Origin: Avena insularis
Lineage: Eukaryota; Streptophyta; Magnoliopsida; Poales; Poaceae
Assembly (NCBI GenBank): GCA_023614405.1
Contig: CM042684.1
Span: forward strand, 210,957,090-211,021,089
Length of the DNA: 64,000 nt
Reading direction: 5' to 3'
Shown here: piece by piece, positions 15,301 through 29,959 of the stretch
Numbering within the stretch: the stretch's first letter is position 1
Layout of the letters: each line of letters begins with the position of its first letter
Notes under the pieces: model-generated
Databases searched by the model: none
What the model was told of the DNA's origin: nothing
Seen by the model: only the letters and a program-made list of their open reading frames with translations
Translations under genes and position numbers: made by a program

Positions 15301-18300
15301 CATAAACAACACTAATCCACTAGATGCCATTGCATATGTGTGCTGTTTTCCTAAACCACATGGATCCACTAGATGTCATTGTATATGTGTGTTCTTTTCA
15401 GAAACCACACTTATGCACTACATGTCATTGCATGTGTCTTCTTTTCATAAACCACACCGATCCACTAGATGTCATTGCATATGTGTGTTCTTTTCCTAAA
15501 CCAAATGGATCCACTAGATTTCATTGCATATATGTGTTATTTTCATAAACCACACTGACCCACTAGATGTTATTGCATGTGTGTTCTTTTCATAAACCAC
15601 ACTGATCCACAAGATGTCATTGCATATATGTGTTCTTTTCCTAAACCACACTGATCCACTAGATGTCATTAAATGGGTGTTCTTTTTCTAAACCACACTG
15701 ATCCACTAGATGTCATTGCATGTTTGTTCTTTTCATAAACCACACTTATCCACTCGATGTCATTTCATATGTGTGTTCTTTTCCTAAACCACATGGATTC
15801 ACTGGTTGTCATTACATATGTGTGTTCTTTTCAGAAACCACATGGATCCACTAGATGTCATTGCATGTGTGTTCTTTTCATAAACCACACTGATCCACTG
15901 GATGTCATTGCATGTGTGTTCTTTTCCTAAACCACACCGATCCACTAGATGTCATTGCATGTGTTCTTTTCGAAACCACATGGATGCACTAGATGTCATT
16001 GCATATGTGTTGTTTTCCTAAACCACATGGATCCATTATATGTCATTGCATATGTGTGTTCTTTTCATAAACCACATGGATGCACTAGATGTTATTGCAT
16101 GTGAGTTCTTTTCATAAACCACACAGATCCACTAGATGTCATTGCATATGTGTGCTCTTTACCTAAACCACAAGGATCCACTAGATGTCATTGCATGTGT
16201 GTTCTTTTGCTAAACCACATGTATCTAGTAGATGTCATTGCATGTGTGTTCTTTTCATAAACCACACTGATCCACTAGATGTCATTGCATATATTTTTTT
16301 CCTAAACCACATGGATCCACTGTCATTGCATATGTGTGTTCTTTTCAAAACCACACTGATCCACTAGATGTCATTGCATGTGTGTTCTTTTCATAAACCA
16401 CACTGATCCACTAGATGTAATTGCATATGTGTGTTCTTTCCTAAACCACATGGATCCACTAGATGTCATTGCATGTCTGTTCTTTTCATAAACCACATGG
16501 ATCCACTAGATTTCATTGCATGTGTGTTCTTTTCATAAACGACACTGATCCAATGGATGTCGAGCATATGTGTGTTCTTTTGAGAAACCACATTGATCCA
16601 CTGGATGTCATTGCATATTTGTGTTCTTTTCATAAACCACACTAATCCACTAGATATCATTGCATGTGTGTTCTTCTCATAAACCGCACTGATCCACTAG
16701 ATGTCATTGCATATGTGTGTTCTTTTCCTAAATCACATGGATCCACTAGATGCCATTCCATGTGTGCTCTTTTCATAAACCACACTGATCCAATAGATAT
16801 AATTGCATATGTGTTTTTTCTTTTCCTAAACCACATGGATCCACTGGATGTCATTGGTTATGTGTGTTCTTTTCATAAACCACACTGATCCACTAGATGT
16901 CATTGCATGTGTGTTCTTTTCATAAACCACATTAATCCACTAGATTTCATTGCATAAGTGTGTTCTTTTCCTAAACCACATGGATCCACTAGATGTCATT
17001 GCATATGTGTGTTCTTTTCATAAACCACACTGATCCACTAGATGTCATTGCGTGTGTTCTTTTCATAAACCACACTGATCCACTGGATGTTATTGCATAT
17101 GTGTTCTTTTCATAAACCACAGTTATCCACTAGATGTCATTACATGTATGTTCTTTTCATAAACCACATGAATCCACTAGATGTAATTGCATGTGTGTTC
17201 TTTTCATAAACCACACTGAACCACTGGATATCAGAGCATATGTGTGTTCTTTTCACAAACCACACTGATCCACTGGATGTCATTGCATATGTGTGTTGTT
17301 TTGATAAACCACACTAATCCACTAGATGTCTTTGCATGTGTGTTCTTTTCATAAACCACACCGATCCACTAGATGTCATTGCATATGTGTGTTATTTTCC
17401 TAAACCACATGGATCCATTGATGTCATTGCATATGTGTATTCTTTTCATAAACGACATGGATCCACTAGATGTCATTGCATATGTGTGTTCTTTGCATAA
17501 ACCACATGGATCCACAAGATGTCATTGCATGTGTGCTTTTCATAAACCACACTAATCCACTAGATGTCATTGCATGTGTGTTCTTTTCATAAACCACACC
17601 GATCCACCGGATTTCATTGCATATGTGTGTTCTTTCCTAAACCACATGGATCCACTAGATGTCATTGCATGTGTGTTCTTTTTCTAAACCACATGGATCC
17701 AGTAGATGTCATTGCATGTGTTCTTTTCATAAACCACACTAATCCACTAGATGTCATTGCATATGTGTGTTCTTTTCCTAAACCACATGGATCCACTGGA
17801 TGTCATTACATATGTGTGTTCTTTTCAGAAACCACATGGATCCACTAGATGTCATTGCATGTGTGTTCTTTTCATAAACCACACCGATCAACTAGATGTC
17901 ATTGCATATGTGTGTTCTTTTCCTAAACCACACTAATCCACTAGATGTCATTGCACGTGTGTTCTTTTCTGAAACCACATTGTTCCAATAGAATCGAGTG
18001 CTCATGTGTGTTCTTTTCATAAACCACATGGATCCACTAGATGTCATTGCATGTGTGTTCTTTTCATATACCACATAGATCCACTAGATGTCATTGCATA
18101 TGTGTGTTCTTTTCATATACCACAAGAATCCACTAAATGTCCTTGCATATGTGTGTATTTTCATAAACCACACAGATCCATTAGATGTCATTGCATATGT
18201 GTGTTCTTTTCATAAACCACAGTGATCCTCTAGATGTCATTGCATGTGTGTTCTTTTCATAAACCACACTAATCCACTATATGTCATTGCATATGTGTGT

Positions 18301-20761
18301 TCTTTTCCTAAACCACATGGATCCACTAGATGTCATTGCATGTTTGTTCTTTTCGTAATCCACACTCATCCACTAGATGTATTGCATATGTGTTGTTTTT
18401 CTAAACCACATGGATCCACTGGATGTCATTGCATATGTGTATTCTTTTCATAAACCACATGGATGCACTAGATATTATTGCATGTGAGTTCTTTTCATAA
18501 ACCACACAGATCCACTAGATGTCATTGCACGTGTGTTCTTTCCTAAACCACAAGGATCCACTAGATGTCATTGCATGTGTGTTCTTTTCCTAAACCACAT
18601 GGATCTCAGATGTCATTGCATGTGTGTTCTTTCATAAACCACACTGATCCACTAGATGTCATTGCATATGTCTGTTCTTTTCCTAAACCACATGGATGCA
18701 ATCATTCGCCATTGCATATGTATGTTCTTTTCAAAAACCACACTGATCCACTAGATGTCATTGCATGTGTGTTCTTTTCATAAACCACACTGATCCACTA
18801 GATGTAATTGCATATGTGTGTTCTTTCCTAAACCACATGGATCCACTAGATGTCATTGCATGTCTGTTCTTTTCATAAACCACATGGATCCACTAGATTT
18901 CATTGCATGTGTGTTCTTTTCATAAACCACACTAATCCACTGGATGTCAGAGCATATGTGTGTTCTTTTGATAAACTACACTGATCCACTGGATGTCATT
19001 GCATATGTATGTTCTTTTCATAAACCACTCTAATCCACTAGATGTCATTGCATGTGTGTTCTTTTCATAAACCACACTAATCCACTAGATGTCATTGCAT
19101 ATGTGTGTTCTTTTCCTAAATCACATGGATCCACTAGATGTCATTGCATGTGTGCTCTTTTCATAAACCACACTAGTCCACTAGATATCATTGCATATGT
19201 GTTTTTTCTTTCCTAAACCACATGAATCCACTGGATGTCATTGCATATGTGTGTTCTTTTCATAATCCACACTGATCCACTAGATGTCATTGCATGTGTG
19301 TTCTTTTCATAAACCACACTAATCCGCTAGATGTCATTGCATAAGTGTGTTCTTTTCCTAAACCACATGGATCCACTAGATGTCATTGTATATGTGTGTT
19401 CTTTTCAGAAACCACACTTATGCACTAAATGTCATTGCATGTGTGTTCTTTTCATAAACCACACTAATCCACTAGATGTCATTGTATATGTGTGTTCTTT
19501 TAAGAAACCACACTTATCCACTAGATGCCATAGCATGTGTATTCTTTTCATAAACCACACCGATCCACTAGATGTCATTGCATATGTGTGTTCTTTTCCA
19601 AAACCACATGGATCCACTAGATGCCATTGCATGTGTGTTATTTTCCTAAACCACATGGATCCAATAGATGTCATTGCATGTGTGTTCTTTTCATAAACCA
19701 CACTAATCCACTAGATGTCATTACATATGTGTGTTCTTTTCCTAAACCACATGGATTCACTGGTTGTCATTACATATGTGTGTTCTTTTCAGAAACCACA
19801 TGGATCCACTAGATGTCATTGCATGTGTGTTCTTTTCATAAACCACACCGATCCAATGGATGTCATTGCATATGTGTGTTCTTTTCCTAAACCACACTGA
19901 TCCACTAGATGTCATTGCACGTGTGTTCTTTTCTGAAACCACATGGATCCAGTAGATGTCATTGCATGTGTGTTCTTTCCGTAAACCACACTGATCCACT
20001 AGAAGCCATTGCATATGTGTGTTCTTTTCATAAACCACACGGATCCACTTGATGTCATTGCATATGTGTGTTATATTCATATACCACATAGAGCCACTAG
20101 ATGTCATTGCATATGTGTGTTCTTTTCATATAGCACACTAATCCACTAGATGTCCTTGCATATGTGTCTTATTTTCATAAACCACACAGATCCATTAGAT
20201 GTCATTGCATATGTGTGTTCTTTTCATAAACCACACTGATCCACTAGATGTCATTGCATGTGTGTTCTTTTCATAAACCACACTAATCCACTAGATTTCA
20301 TTGCATAAGTGTGTTTTTTTCCTAAACCACATGGATCCACTAGATGTCATTGCATATGTGTGTTCTTTTCATAAACCGCACTGACCCACTAGATGTCATT
20401 GTGTGTGTGTTCTTTTCATAAACCACACTGATCCACTGGATGTCATTTCATATGTGTGTTCTTTTCCTAAACCACATGGATCCACTAGATTTCATTGCAT
20501 GTATGTTCTTTTCATAAACCACATGGATCCACTAGATGTAATTGCGTGTGTGTTCTTTTCATAAACCACACTGATCCACTGGATGTCAGAGCATATGTGT
20601 GTTCTTTTCACAAACCACACTGATCCACTAGATGTCATTGCATATGTGTGTTCTTTTGATAAATCACACTAATCCGCTAGATGTCATTGCATGTGTGTTC
20701 TTTTCATAAACCACACTGATCCACTAGATGTCATTGCATATGTGTGTTATTTCCTAAACCA

Positions 20762-21040
20762 CATGGATCCATTGGATGCCATTGCATATGTGTGTTCTTT
20801 TCATAAACCACATGGATCCACTAGATGTCATTGCATATGTGTGTTCTTTGCATAAACCACATGGATCCACAAGATGTCATCGCATGTGTGCTCTTTTCAT
20901 ATACCACACTAATCCACTAGATATCTGTGCATATGTGTTTTCTTTTAATAAACCACATGGATCCACTGAATGTCATTGCATATGTGTGTTCTGTTCATAA
21001 ACCACACTGATCCACTAGATGTCATTGCATGTGTGTTCTC
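20762..21040 (+). repeat. Second copy of the 15.0-kb block
   Basis: Carries the same ordered set of rare monomer variants as 15,020-15,300. Just downstream, blocks near 19,614 and 21,399 (ATGCCATTGCATGTGTG followed by TTATTTTCC) form another pair, offset 1,785. Duplications of several sizes therefore overlap here. Confidence 0.6.
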
Positions 21041-23599
21041 TTCATAAACAACACTAATCCACTAGATGCCATTACATATGTGTGCTGTTTTCCTAAACCA
21101 CATGGATCCACTAGATGTCATTGTATATGTGTGTTCTTTTTAGAAACCACACTTATGCACTAAATGTCATTGCATGTGTCTTCTTTTCATAAACCACACT
21201 GATCCACTGGATGTCATTGCATATGTGTGTTGTTTTCCTAAACCACATGGATCCACTAGATGTCATTGTATATGTGTGTTCGTTTAAGAAACCACACTTA
21301 TCCACTAGATTCCATAGCATGTGTGTTCTTTTCATAAACCACACTGATCCACTGGATGTCATTGCATATGTGTGTTCTTTTCCTAAACCACATGGATCCA
21401 CTACATGCCATTGCATGTGTGTTATTTTCCTAAACCACATGGATCCAATAGATGTCATTGCATGTGTGTTCTTTTCATAAACCACACTAATCCACTAGAT
21501 GTCATTACATATGTGTGTTCTTTTCCTAAACCACATGGATTCACTGGTTGTCATTACATATGTGTGTTCTTTTCAGAAACCACATCGATCCACTAGATGT
21601 CACTGCATGTGTGTTCTTTTCATAAACCACACCGATCCACTAGATGTCATTGCATATGTGTGTTCTTTTCCTAAACCACACTGATCCACTAGATGTCATT
21701 GCACGTGTGTTCTTTTCTGAAACCACATGGATCCAATAGATGTCATTGCATGTGTGTTATTTTCAGAACCACCGATCCACTAGAAGCCATTGCATATGTG
21801 TGTTCTTTTCATAAACCACATGGATCCACTTGATGTCATTGCATATGTGTGTTATATTCATATACCACATAGAGCCACTAGATGTCATTGCATATGTGTG
21901 TTCTTTTCATATACCACACTAATCCACTAGATGTTCTTGCATATGTGTGTTATTTTCATAAACCACACAGATCCATTAGATGTCATTGCATATGTGTGTT
22001 CTTTTCATAAACCACACTGATCCACTAGATGTCATTGCATGTGTGTTCTTTTCATAAACCACACTAATCCACTAGATGTCATTGCATATGTGTGTTCTTT
22101 TCTTAAAACACATGGATCCACTAGATGTCATTGCATGTTTGTTCTTTTCATAATCCACACTAATCCACTAGATGTGTTGCATATGTGTTGTTTTCCTAAA
22201 CCACATGGATCCACTAGATGTCATGCATATGTGTGTTCTTTTCATAAACCACATGGATGCACTAGATGTTATTGCATGTGAGTTCTTTTCATAAACCACA
22301 CGGATCCACTAGATGTCATTGCATATGTGCGTTCTCTTCCTAAACCACAAGGATCCACTAGATGTCATTGCATGTGTGTTCTTTTGTTAAACCACATGGA
22401 TCTAGTAGATGTCATTGCATGTGTTTTCTTTTCATAAACCACGCTGATCCACTAGATGTCATTGCATGTGTCTATTCTTTTCCTAAACCACATGGATGCA
22501 CTGTCTGCCATTGCATATGTGTGTTCTTTCCATAAACCACACTGATCCACTAGATGTCATTGCATGTGTGTTCTTTTCATAAACCACACTGATCCACTAG
22601 ATGTAATTGCATATGTGTGTCCTTTCCTAAACCACATGGATCCACTAGATGTCATTGCATGTCTGTTCTTTTCATAAACCACATGGATCCACTAGATTTC
22701 ATTGCATGTGTGTTCTTTTCATAAACGACACTAATCCACTGGATGTCAGAGCATATGTGTGTTCTTTTGATAAACCACACTGATCCACTGGATGTCGTTG
22801 CATGTTTGTTATTTTCATAAACCACACTGATCCACTAGATGTCATTGCATATGTGTGTTCTTTTCCTAACTCACATGGATCCACTAGATATCATTGCATA
22901 TGTGTTTTTTCTTTTCCTAAACCACATGGATCCACTGGATGTCATTGCATATGTGTGTTCTGTTCATAAACCACATTGATCCACTAGATGTCATTGCATG
23001 TGTGTTCTTTTCATAAACAACACTAATCCACTATATGATTGCATATGTGTGTTCTTTTCTCAACCACATGGATCCACTAGATGTCACAAGATATGTGTGT
23101 TCTTGTCATAAACCGCACTGATCCACTAGATGTCATTGTGTGTGTGTTCTTTTCATAAACCACACTGATCCACTGGATGTCATTGCATATGTGTGTTCTT
23201 TTCCTAAACTACATGGATCCACTAGATGTCATTGCATGTATGTTCTTTTCATAAACCACATGGATCCACTAGATGTAATTGCATGTGTGTTCTTTTCATA
23301 AACCACACTGATCCACTGGATGTCAGAGCATATGTGTGTTCTTTTCACAAACCACACTAATCCACTAGATGTCATTACATATGTGTGTTCTTTGATAAAC
23401 CACACTGATCCACTAGATGTCATTTCGTGTGTGTTCTTTTTATAAACCACAGTGATCCACCAGACGTCATTGCATATGTGTGTTATGTTCCTAAACCACA
23501 TGGATCCACTGGATGTCATTGCATATGTGTGTTCTTTTCATGAACCACACTGATCCACTAGATGTCATTGCATGTGTGTTCTTTTCATAAACCACATGG

Positions 23600-26500
23600 A
23601 TCCAGTAGATGTCATTGCATGTGTCTTCTTTTGATAAACCACATGGATCTAGTAGATGTAATTGCATGTGTGTTCTTTTCATAAACCACACCGATCCACT
23701 AGAAGTCATTGCATATGTGTGTTCTTTTCCTAAACACATGGATCCACTAGATGTCATTGCATATGTGTGTTCTTTTCATAAACCACACTAATCCACTAGA
23801 TGTCATTGCATGTGTGTTATTTTCATAAACAACACTAATCCACTAGATGTCATTGCATATGTGTGTTCATTTCCTAATCCACATGGATCCACTAGATGTC
23901 ATTGCGTATGTATGTTCTTTTCATAAACCACACTTATCCACTAGATGTCATTGCTTGTGTGTTTTTTTCATAAACCACACTGATCCACTAGATGTCATTG
24001 CATATGTGTGTTCTTTTCATAAACCACATGGATCCTGTAGATGTCATTGCATGTGTGTTCTTTTCATTAACCACACTAGTCCTCTAGATGTCATTGCATA
24101 TGTGTGTTCTTTTCCTAAACCACATGGATCCACTGGATGTCATTGCATATCTGTGTTCTTTTCATAAACCACATGGATCCAATAGATGTCATTGCATTTG
24201 TGTTCTTTTGATAAACCACACTGCTCCACTAAATGTCATTGCATATGTATGTTCTTTTCCTAAACTACATGGATCCACTGGATGTCATTGCATGTGTGTT
24301 TTTTCATAAACGACATTAATCCACTAGATCTCATTGCATCTATGTGTTCTTTCCATAAACCACATTGGTCCACTGGATGTCATTGCATATGTGTGTTCTG
24401 TTCATAAACCACATTGATCCACTAGATGTCATTGCATATGTGTGTTCTGTTCATAAACCACATTGATCCACTAGATGTCATTGCATGTGTGTTCTTTTCA
24501 TAAACAACACTAATCCACTATATGCCATTGCATATGTGTGCTGTTTTCCTAAACCACATGGATCCACTAGATGTCATTGTATATGTGTGTTCTTTTCATA
24601 AACCGCACTGATCCACTAGATGTCATTGCGTGTGTGTTCTTTTCATAAACCACACTGATCCACTGGATGTCATTGCCTATGTGTGTTGTTTTCCTAAACC
24701 ACATGGATCCACTAGATGTCATTGCATGTGTGTTCTTTTCCTAAACCACATGGATCCAGTAGATGTCATTGCATGTGTGTTCTTTTCATAAACCACACTA
24801 ATCCACTAGATGTCATTGCATATGTGTGTTCTTTTCCTAAACCACATGGATCCACTGGATGTCATTAGATTTGTGTGTTCTTTTTAGAAACCACATGGAT
24901 CCACTAGATGTCATTGCATGTGTGGTCTTTTCAGAAACCACACTGCTCCACTAGATGTCATTGCATATGTATGTTCTTTTCCTAAACTACATGGATCCAC
25001 TGGATGTTATTGCATGTGTGTTCTTTTCATAAACGACACTTATCGACTAGATGTCATTGCATGTTTGTTCTTTCCATAAACCACACCGATCCATTGGATG
25101 TCATTGCATATATGTGCTCTTTTCCTAAACCACATGGATCCAGTAGATGTCATTGCATGTGTGTTCTTTTTGATAAACCATATGGATCTAGTAGATGTAA
25201 TTGCATGTGTGTTATTTTCATAAACCACACTGATCCACTAGAAGTCATTGCATATGTGTGTTCTTTTCCTAAACACATAGATCCACTAGATATTATTGCA
25301 TATGTGTGTTCTTTTCATAAACCACACTAATCCACTAGATGTCATTGCATGTCTGTTATTTTCATAAACAACACTAATTCACTAGATGTCATTGCATATG
25401 TGTGTTCATTTCCTAAACCACATGGATCCACTAGATGTCATTGTATATGTATGTTCTTTTCATAAACCACACTGATCCACTAGATGTCATTGCATATGTG
25501 TGTTCTTTTCATAAACCACATGGATCCAGTAGATGTCATTGCATGTGTGTTCTTTTCATTAACCACAGTAATCCACTAGATGTCATTGCATATGTGTGTT
25601 CTTTCCCTAAACCACATGGATCCACTGGATGTCATTGCATACGTGTGTTCTTTTCATAAACCACATGGATCCAATAGATGTCATTGCATTTGTGTTCTTT
25701 TGATAAACCACACTGCTCCACTAAATGTCATTGCATATGTATGTTCTTTTCCTAAACTACATGGATCCACTGGATGTCATTGCATGTGTGTTCTTTTCAT
25801 AAACGACATTCATCCACTAGATGTCATTGCATCTGTGTGTTCTTTCCATAAACCACACTGATCCCCTGGATGTCATTGCATATGTGTGTTCTGTTCATAA
25901 ACCACACTGATCCACTAGATGTCATTGCATGTGTGTTCTTTTCATAAACAACACTAATCCACTAGAAGCCATTGCATATGTGTGCTGTTTTCCTAAACCA
26001 CATGGATCCACTAGATGTCATTGTATATGTGTGTTCTTTTTAGAAACCACACTTATGCACTAGATGTCATTGCATGTGTGTTCTTTTCATAAACCATGTT
26101 GATCCACTTGATGTCATTGCCTATGTGTGTTGTTTTCCTAAACCACATGGATCCACTAGATGTCATTGCATGTGTGTTCTTTTCCTAAACCACATGGATC
26201 CAGTAGATGTCATTGCATGTGTGTTCTTTTCATAAACCACACTAATCCACTAGATGTCATTGCATATGTGTGTTCTTTTCCTAAACCACATGGATGCACT
26301 GGATGTCATTAGATTTGTGTGTTCTTTTCATAAACCACATGGATCCACTAGATGTCATTGCATGTGTGTTCTTTTCAGAAACCACACTGCTCCACTAGAT
26401 GTCATTGCATATGTATGTTCTTTTCCAAAACTACATGGATCCACCGGATGTTATTGCATGTGTTCTTTTCATAAACTATACTTATCGACTAGATGTCATT

Positions 26501-27400
26501 GCATATGTTTGTTCTTTCCATAAACCACACTGATCCATTGATATCATTGCATATATGTGCTCTTTTCCTAAACCACATGGATCCAAAGAATGTCATTGCA
26601 TGTGTGTTCTTTTTGATAAACCACATGGATCTAGTAGATGTAATTGGATGTGTGTTCTTTTCATAAACCACACTGATCCACTAGAAGTCATTGCATATTT
26701 TTGTTCTTTTCCTAAACACATGGATCCACTAGATGTCATTGCATATGTGTGTTCTTTTCATAAACCACACAAATCCACTAGATGTCATTGCATGTGTGTT
26801 ATTTTCATAAACAACACTAATCCACTAGATGTCATTGCATATGTGTGTTCATTTCCTAAACCACATGGATCCACTAGATGTCATTGCATATGTATGTTAT
26901 TTTCATAAACCACACTTATCCACTAGATGTCATTGCTTGTGTGTTCTTTTCATAAACCACACTAATCCACGAGATGTCATTGCATATGTGTGTTCTTTTC
27001 ATAAACCACTTGGATCCAGTAGATGTCATTGCATGTGTGTTCTTTTCATTAACCACACTAATCCACTAGATGTCATTGCATATGTGTGTTCTTTTCCTAA
27101 ACCACATGGATCCACTGGATGTCATTGCATATGTGTGTTCTTTTCATAAACCACATGGATCCAATAGATGTCATTGCATTTTTGTTCTTTTGATAAACCA
27201 CACTGCTCCACTAAATGTCATTGCATATGTATGTTCTTTTCCTAAACTACATGGATCCACTGGATGTCATTGCATGTGTGTTCTTTTCATAAACGACATT
27301 GATCCACTAGATGTCATTGCATCTGTGTGTTCTTTCCATAAACCACACTGATCCACTGGATGTCATTGCATATGTGTGTTATTTTCCTAATCCACATGGA
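23600..27400 (+). repeat. ~1.49-kb higher-order repeat, about 2.5 copies
   Basis: A block with CATTTGTGTTCTTTTGATAA, then CACTGCTCCACTAAATG, then CCTAAACTACATGG occurs at about 24,178, 25,671 and 27,160 (spacings 1,493 and 1,489). A second marker, GATAAACCA plus CATGGATCTAGTAGATG or a close variant, is at about 23,633, 25,172 and 26,615. About 31 monomers make one unit. The copies look very similar by eye, suggesting recent amplification. Confidence 0.65.
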
Positions 27401-28288
27401 TTTAGTAGATGTCATTGCATGTGTGTTCTTTTCATAAACCACACTGATCCACTATTTGTCATTGCATATGTGTGTTCTTTTCTTAAACACATGGATCCAC
27501 TAGATGTCATTGCATATGTGTGTTCTTTTCAGAAACCACATTGATCCACTAGATGTCATTGTATATGTGTGTTCTTTTCCTAAACCACATGGATCCACTA
27601 GATGTCATTGCATGTGTGCTCTTCTCATAGACCACACTAATCCACTAGATATCATTGCATATGTGTTTTATTTTCCTAAACCACATGTATCCACTGGATG
27701 TCATTGCATTTGTGTGTTCTTTTCATAAACCACACTGATCCACTAGATGTCATTGCATGTGTGTTCTTTTCATAAACCACACTAATCCATTAGATGTCAT
27801 TGCATATGTGTGTTCTTTTCCTAAACCACATCGATCCACTAGATGTCATTGCACATGTTTGTTCTTTTCATAAACCACACTGATCCACTAGATGTCATTG
27901 CGTGTGTGTTCTTTTCATAAACCACACTGATCCACTGGATGTCATTGCATATGTGTGTTCTTTTTCTAAACCACATGGATCCACTAGATGTCATTGTATG
28001 CCTGTTCTTTTCATAAACCACATGGATCCACTAGATGGAATTGCATGTGTCTTCTTTTCATAAACCACACTGATCCACTGGATATAAGAGCATATGTGTG
28101 TTCTTTTCATAAACCACACTGATCCACTGGATATCATTGCATATGTGTGTTCTTTTGATAAACCACACTAATTTACTAGATGTCATTGCATGTGTGTTCT
28201 TTTCATAAACCACATTGATCCACTAGATGTTATTGCATATGTGTGTTCTTTTCCTAAACCATATTGATCCATTGGATGTCATTGCATG
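27400..28288 (+). repeat. Plain dimeric satellite before the first spacer
   Basis: Ordinary 47/49-bp monomers with no inserted sequence. The last units carry the TTTTGATAAACCACACTAAT and AGATGTTATTGCATATG variants followed by CCATTGGATG. This order recurs immediately upstream of several later spacers, so it belongs to the same amplified block. Confidence 0.8.
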
Positions 28289-28523
28289 TGCATCATTGTG
28301 GTTTTGTAAACGATAATATGCAATGATGCCACTCTAGCATGTGTTTTCCATCCATGTCCAGGAACCCTAGCAGATGATGGGATTCATCTCCATCATGCAT
28401 TCTATCACCAGTTTGAAAGATGCTTCATCACCACACCCACTTGGATGTGTGTATGTGTGTGTTATTAGTGTGCATCAGTCTGGTTTTGGAAAAGAACACA
28501 TCCAATGATGCCACTCCAGCTTG
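28289..28523 (+). repeat. Spacer copy 1 in satellite array
   Basis: First non-monomeric insert. It begins where GCATGTG continues into GCATCATTG instead of TGTTCTTTT, and ends where CTTG runs back into satellite. Two ~60-bp direct modules start at 28,289 and 28,470. This copy is mutated: GTTTTGTAAACG in module 1, and its right-hand inverted repeat is broken because CTTGTCTATTC replaces CTTGTGTGTTC. No coding potential is seen. Confidence 0.9.
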
Positions 28524-29959
28524 TCTATTCTTTTCATAAACCACATGGATCCACCGATGTCATTGCATCTGTTCTTTTCATAAACCACACTGATCCACTG
28601 GATGCCACTGCATATGGGTGTTCTTTTCATAAACCACACTGATCCACTACATGTCACTGTATATGTGTGTTCTTTTCATAAACCTCACTGATCCACTAGA
28701 TGTCATTGCATATGTGTGTTCTTTTCCTAAACCACATGGTTCCACTAGATGTCATTGCATGTGTGTTCTTTTCATCAACCCCAGCGATCGACTAGATATC
28801 ATTGGATATGTGTTTTTCTTTTCCTAAACCACATGGGTCAAGTGGATGTCATTGAATATGTGTGTTATTTTCATAAACCACACTGATCCACTAGATGTCA
28901 CTGCATGTGTGTTCTTTTCATAAACCACATCAATCCATAGATGTCATTGCATAAGTGTGTTCTTTTCCTAAACTACATGGATCCACCAGATGTCATTGCA
29001 TATGTGTGTTGTTTTCATAAACCACATTGATTCACTAGATGTCATTGCGTGTGTGTTCTTTTCATAAACCACACTAATCCATTGGATGTCATTTCATATG
29101 TGTGTTCTTTTCCTAAACCACATGGATCCACTAGATGTCATTGCATCCGCTCTTTTCATAAACCACATGGATCCACTAGATGTAATTGCATGTGTTCTTT
29201 TCATAAACCACATTGATCCACTAGATGTCAGAGCATATGTGTGTTCTTTTCATAAACCACACTGATCCACTGGATGTCATTGCATATGTGTGCTCTTTTT
29301 CTAAACCACATGGATCCACTAGATGTCATTGGATATCTGTTCTTTTCATAAACCACATGGATCCACTAGATGTAATTGCATGTGTGTTCTTTTCATAAAC
29401 CATACTGATCCACTGGATGTCAGAGCATATGTGTGTGCTTTTCATAAACCACACTGGTCCACTAGATGTCATTGTATGTGTGTTCTTTTGATAGAGCACA
29501 CTGATCCACTAGATGTCATTGCATGTGTGTTCTTTTCATAAACCACACTGATCCACTAGATGTCATTGCATATGTGTGTCCTTTTCCTAAAACACATGGA
29601 TCCACTAGATGTCATTGCATGTGTGCTCTTTTCATAAACCAGACTGATCCACTAGATATCATTGCATATGTGTTTTCTTTTCCTAAACCACATGGATCCA
29701 CCGGATGTCATTGCATATGTGTGTTCTTTTCATAAACCACACCGATCCACTAGATTTCATTGCATATGTGTGTTCTTTTCCTAAACCACATGGATCCACT
29801 AGATGTCATTGCGTATGTGTGTTCTTTTGATAAACCACACTAATCCACTAGATGTCATTGCATGTGTGTTCTTTTCATAAACCACACTGATCCACTAGAT
29901 GCCATTGCATATGTGTGTTCTTTTCCTAAACCACACTGATCCATTGGATGTCATTGCAT
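28524..29959 (+). repeat. Satellite between spacers 1 and 2
   Basis: About 1.44 kb of monomers between the first two spacers (start-to-start 1,671). It contains variants shared with later blocks: GGTCAAGTGGATG near 28,837, a TTCATAAACCACATCAATCCATAGATG-type short unit near 28,930, and GTCAGAGCATATGTG near 29,229. Nothing besides satellite. Confidence 0.85.

Larger units (their letters stand above)
13600..22400 (+). repeat. Block copies spaced ~2.36 kb, with a further copy at +3.8 kb
   Basis: A marker block holds a TATGTGTTGTTTTC unit, a unit with CACATGGATGCACTAGAT, and a unit with GCATGTGAGTTC. GCATGTGAGTTC lies at about 13,752, 16,097, 18,479 and 22,274, so spacings are about 2,345, 2,382 and 3,795. 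Neighbouring monomers share further rare variants (CACACAGATCC, CACAAGGATCC). This fits a higher-order block amplified and then rearranged by unequal exchange. Confidence 0.55.

Noticed and set aside
28289..28523. Spacer as a small transposon (MITE) insertion
   Set aside because: No terminal inverted repeats at both ends and no flanking target duplication. The terminal modules are direct repeats and parts match reversed satellite, so derivation from the satellite fits better.
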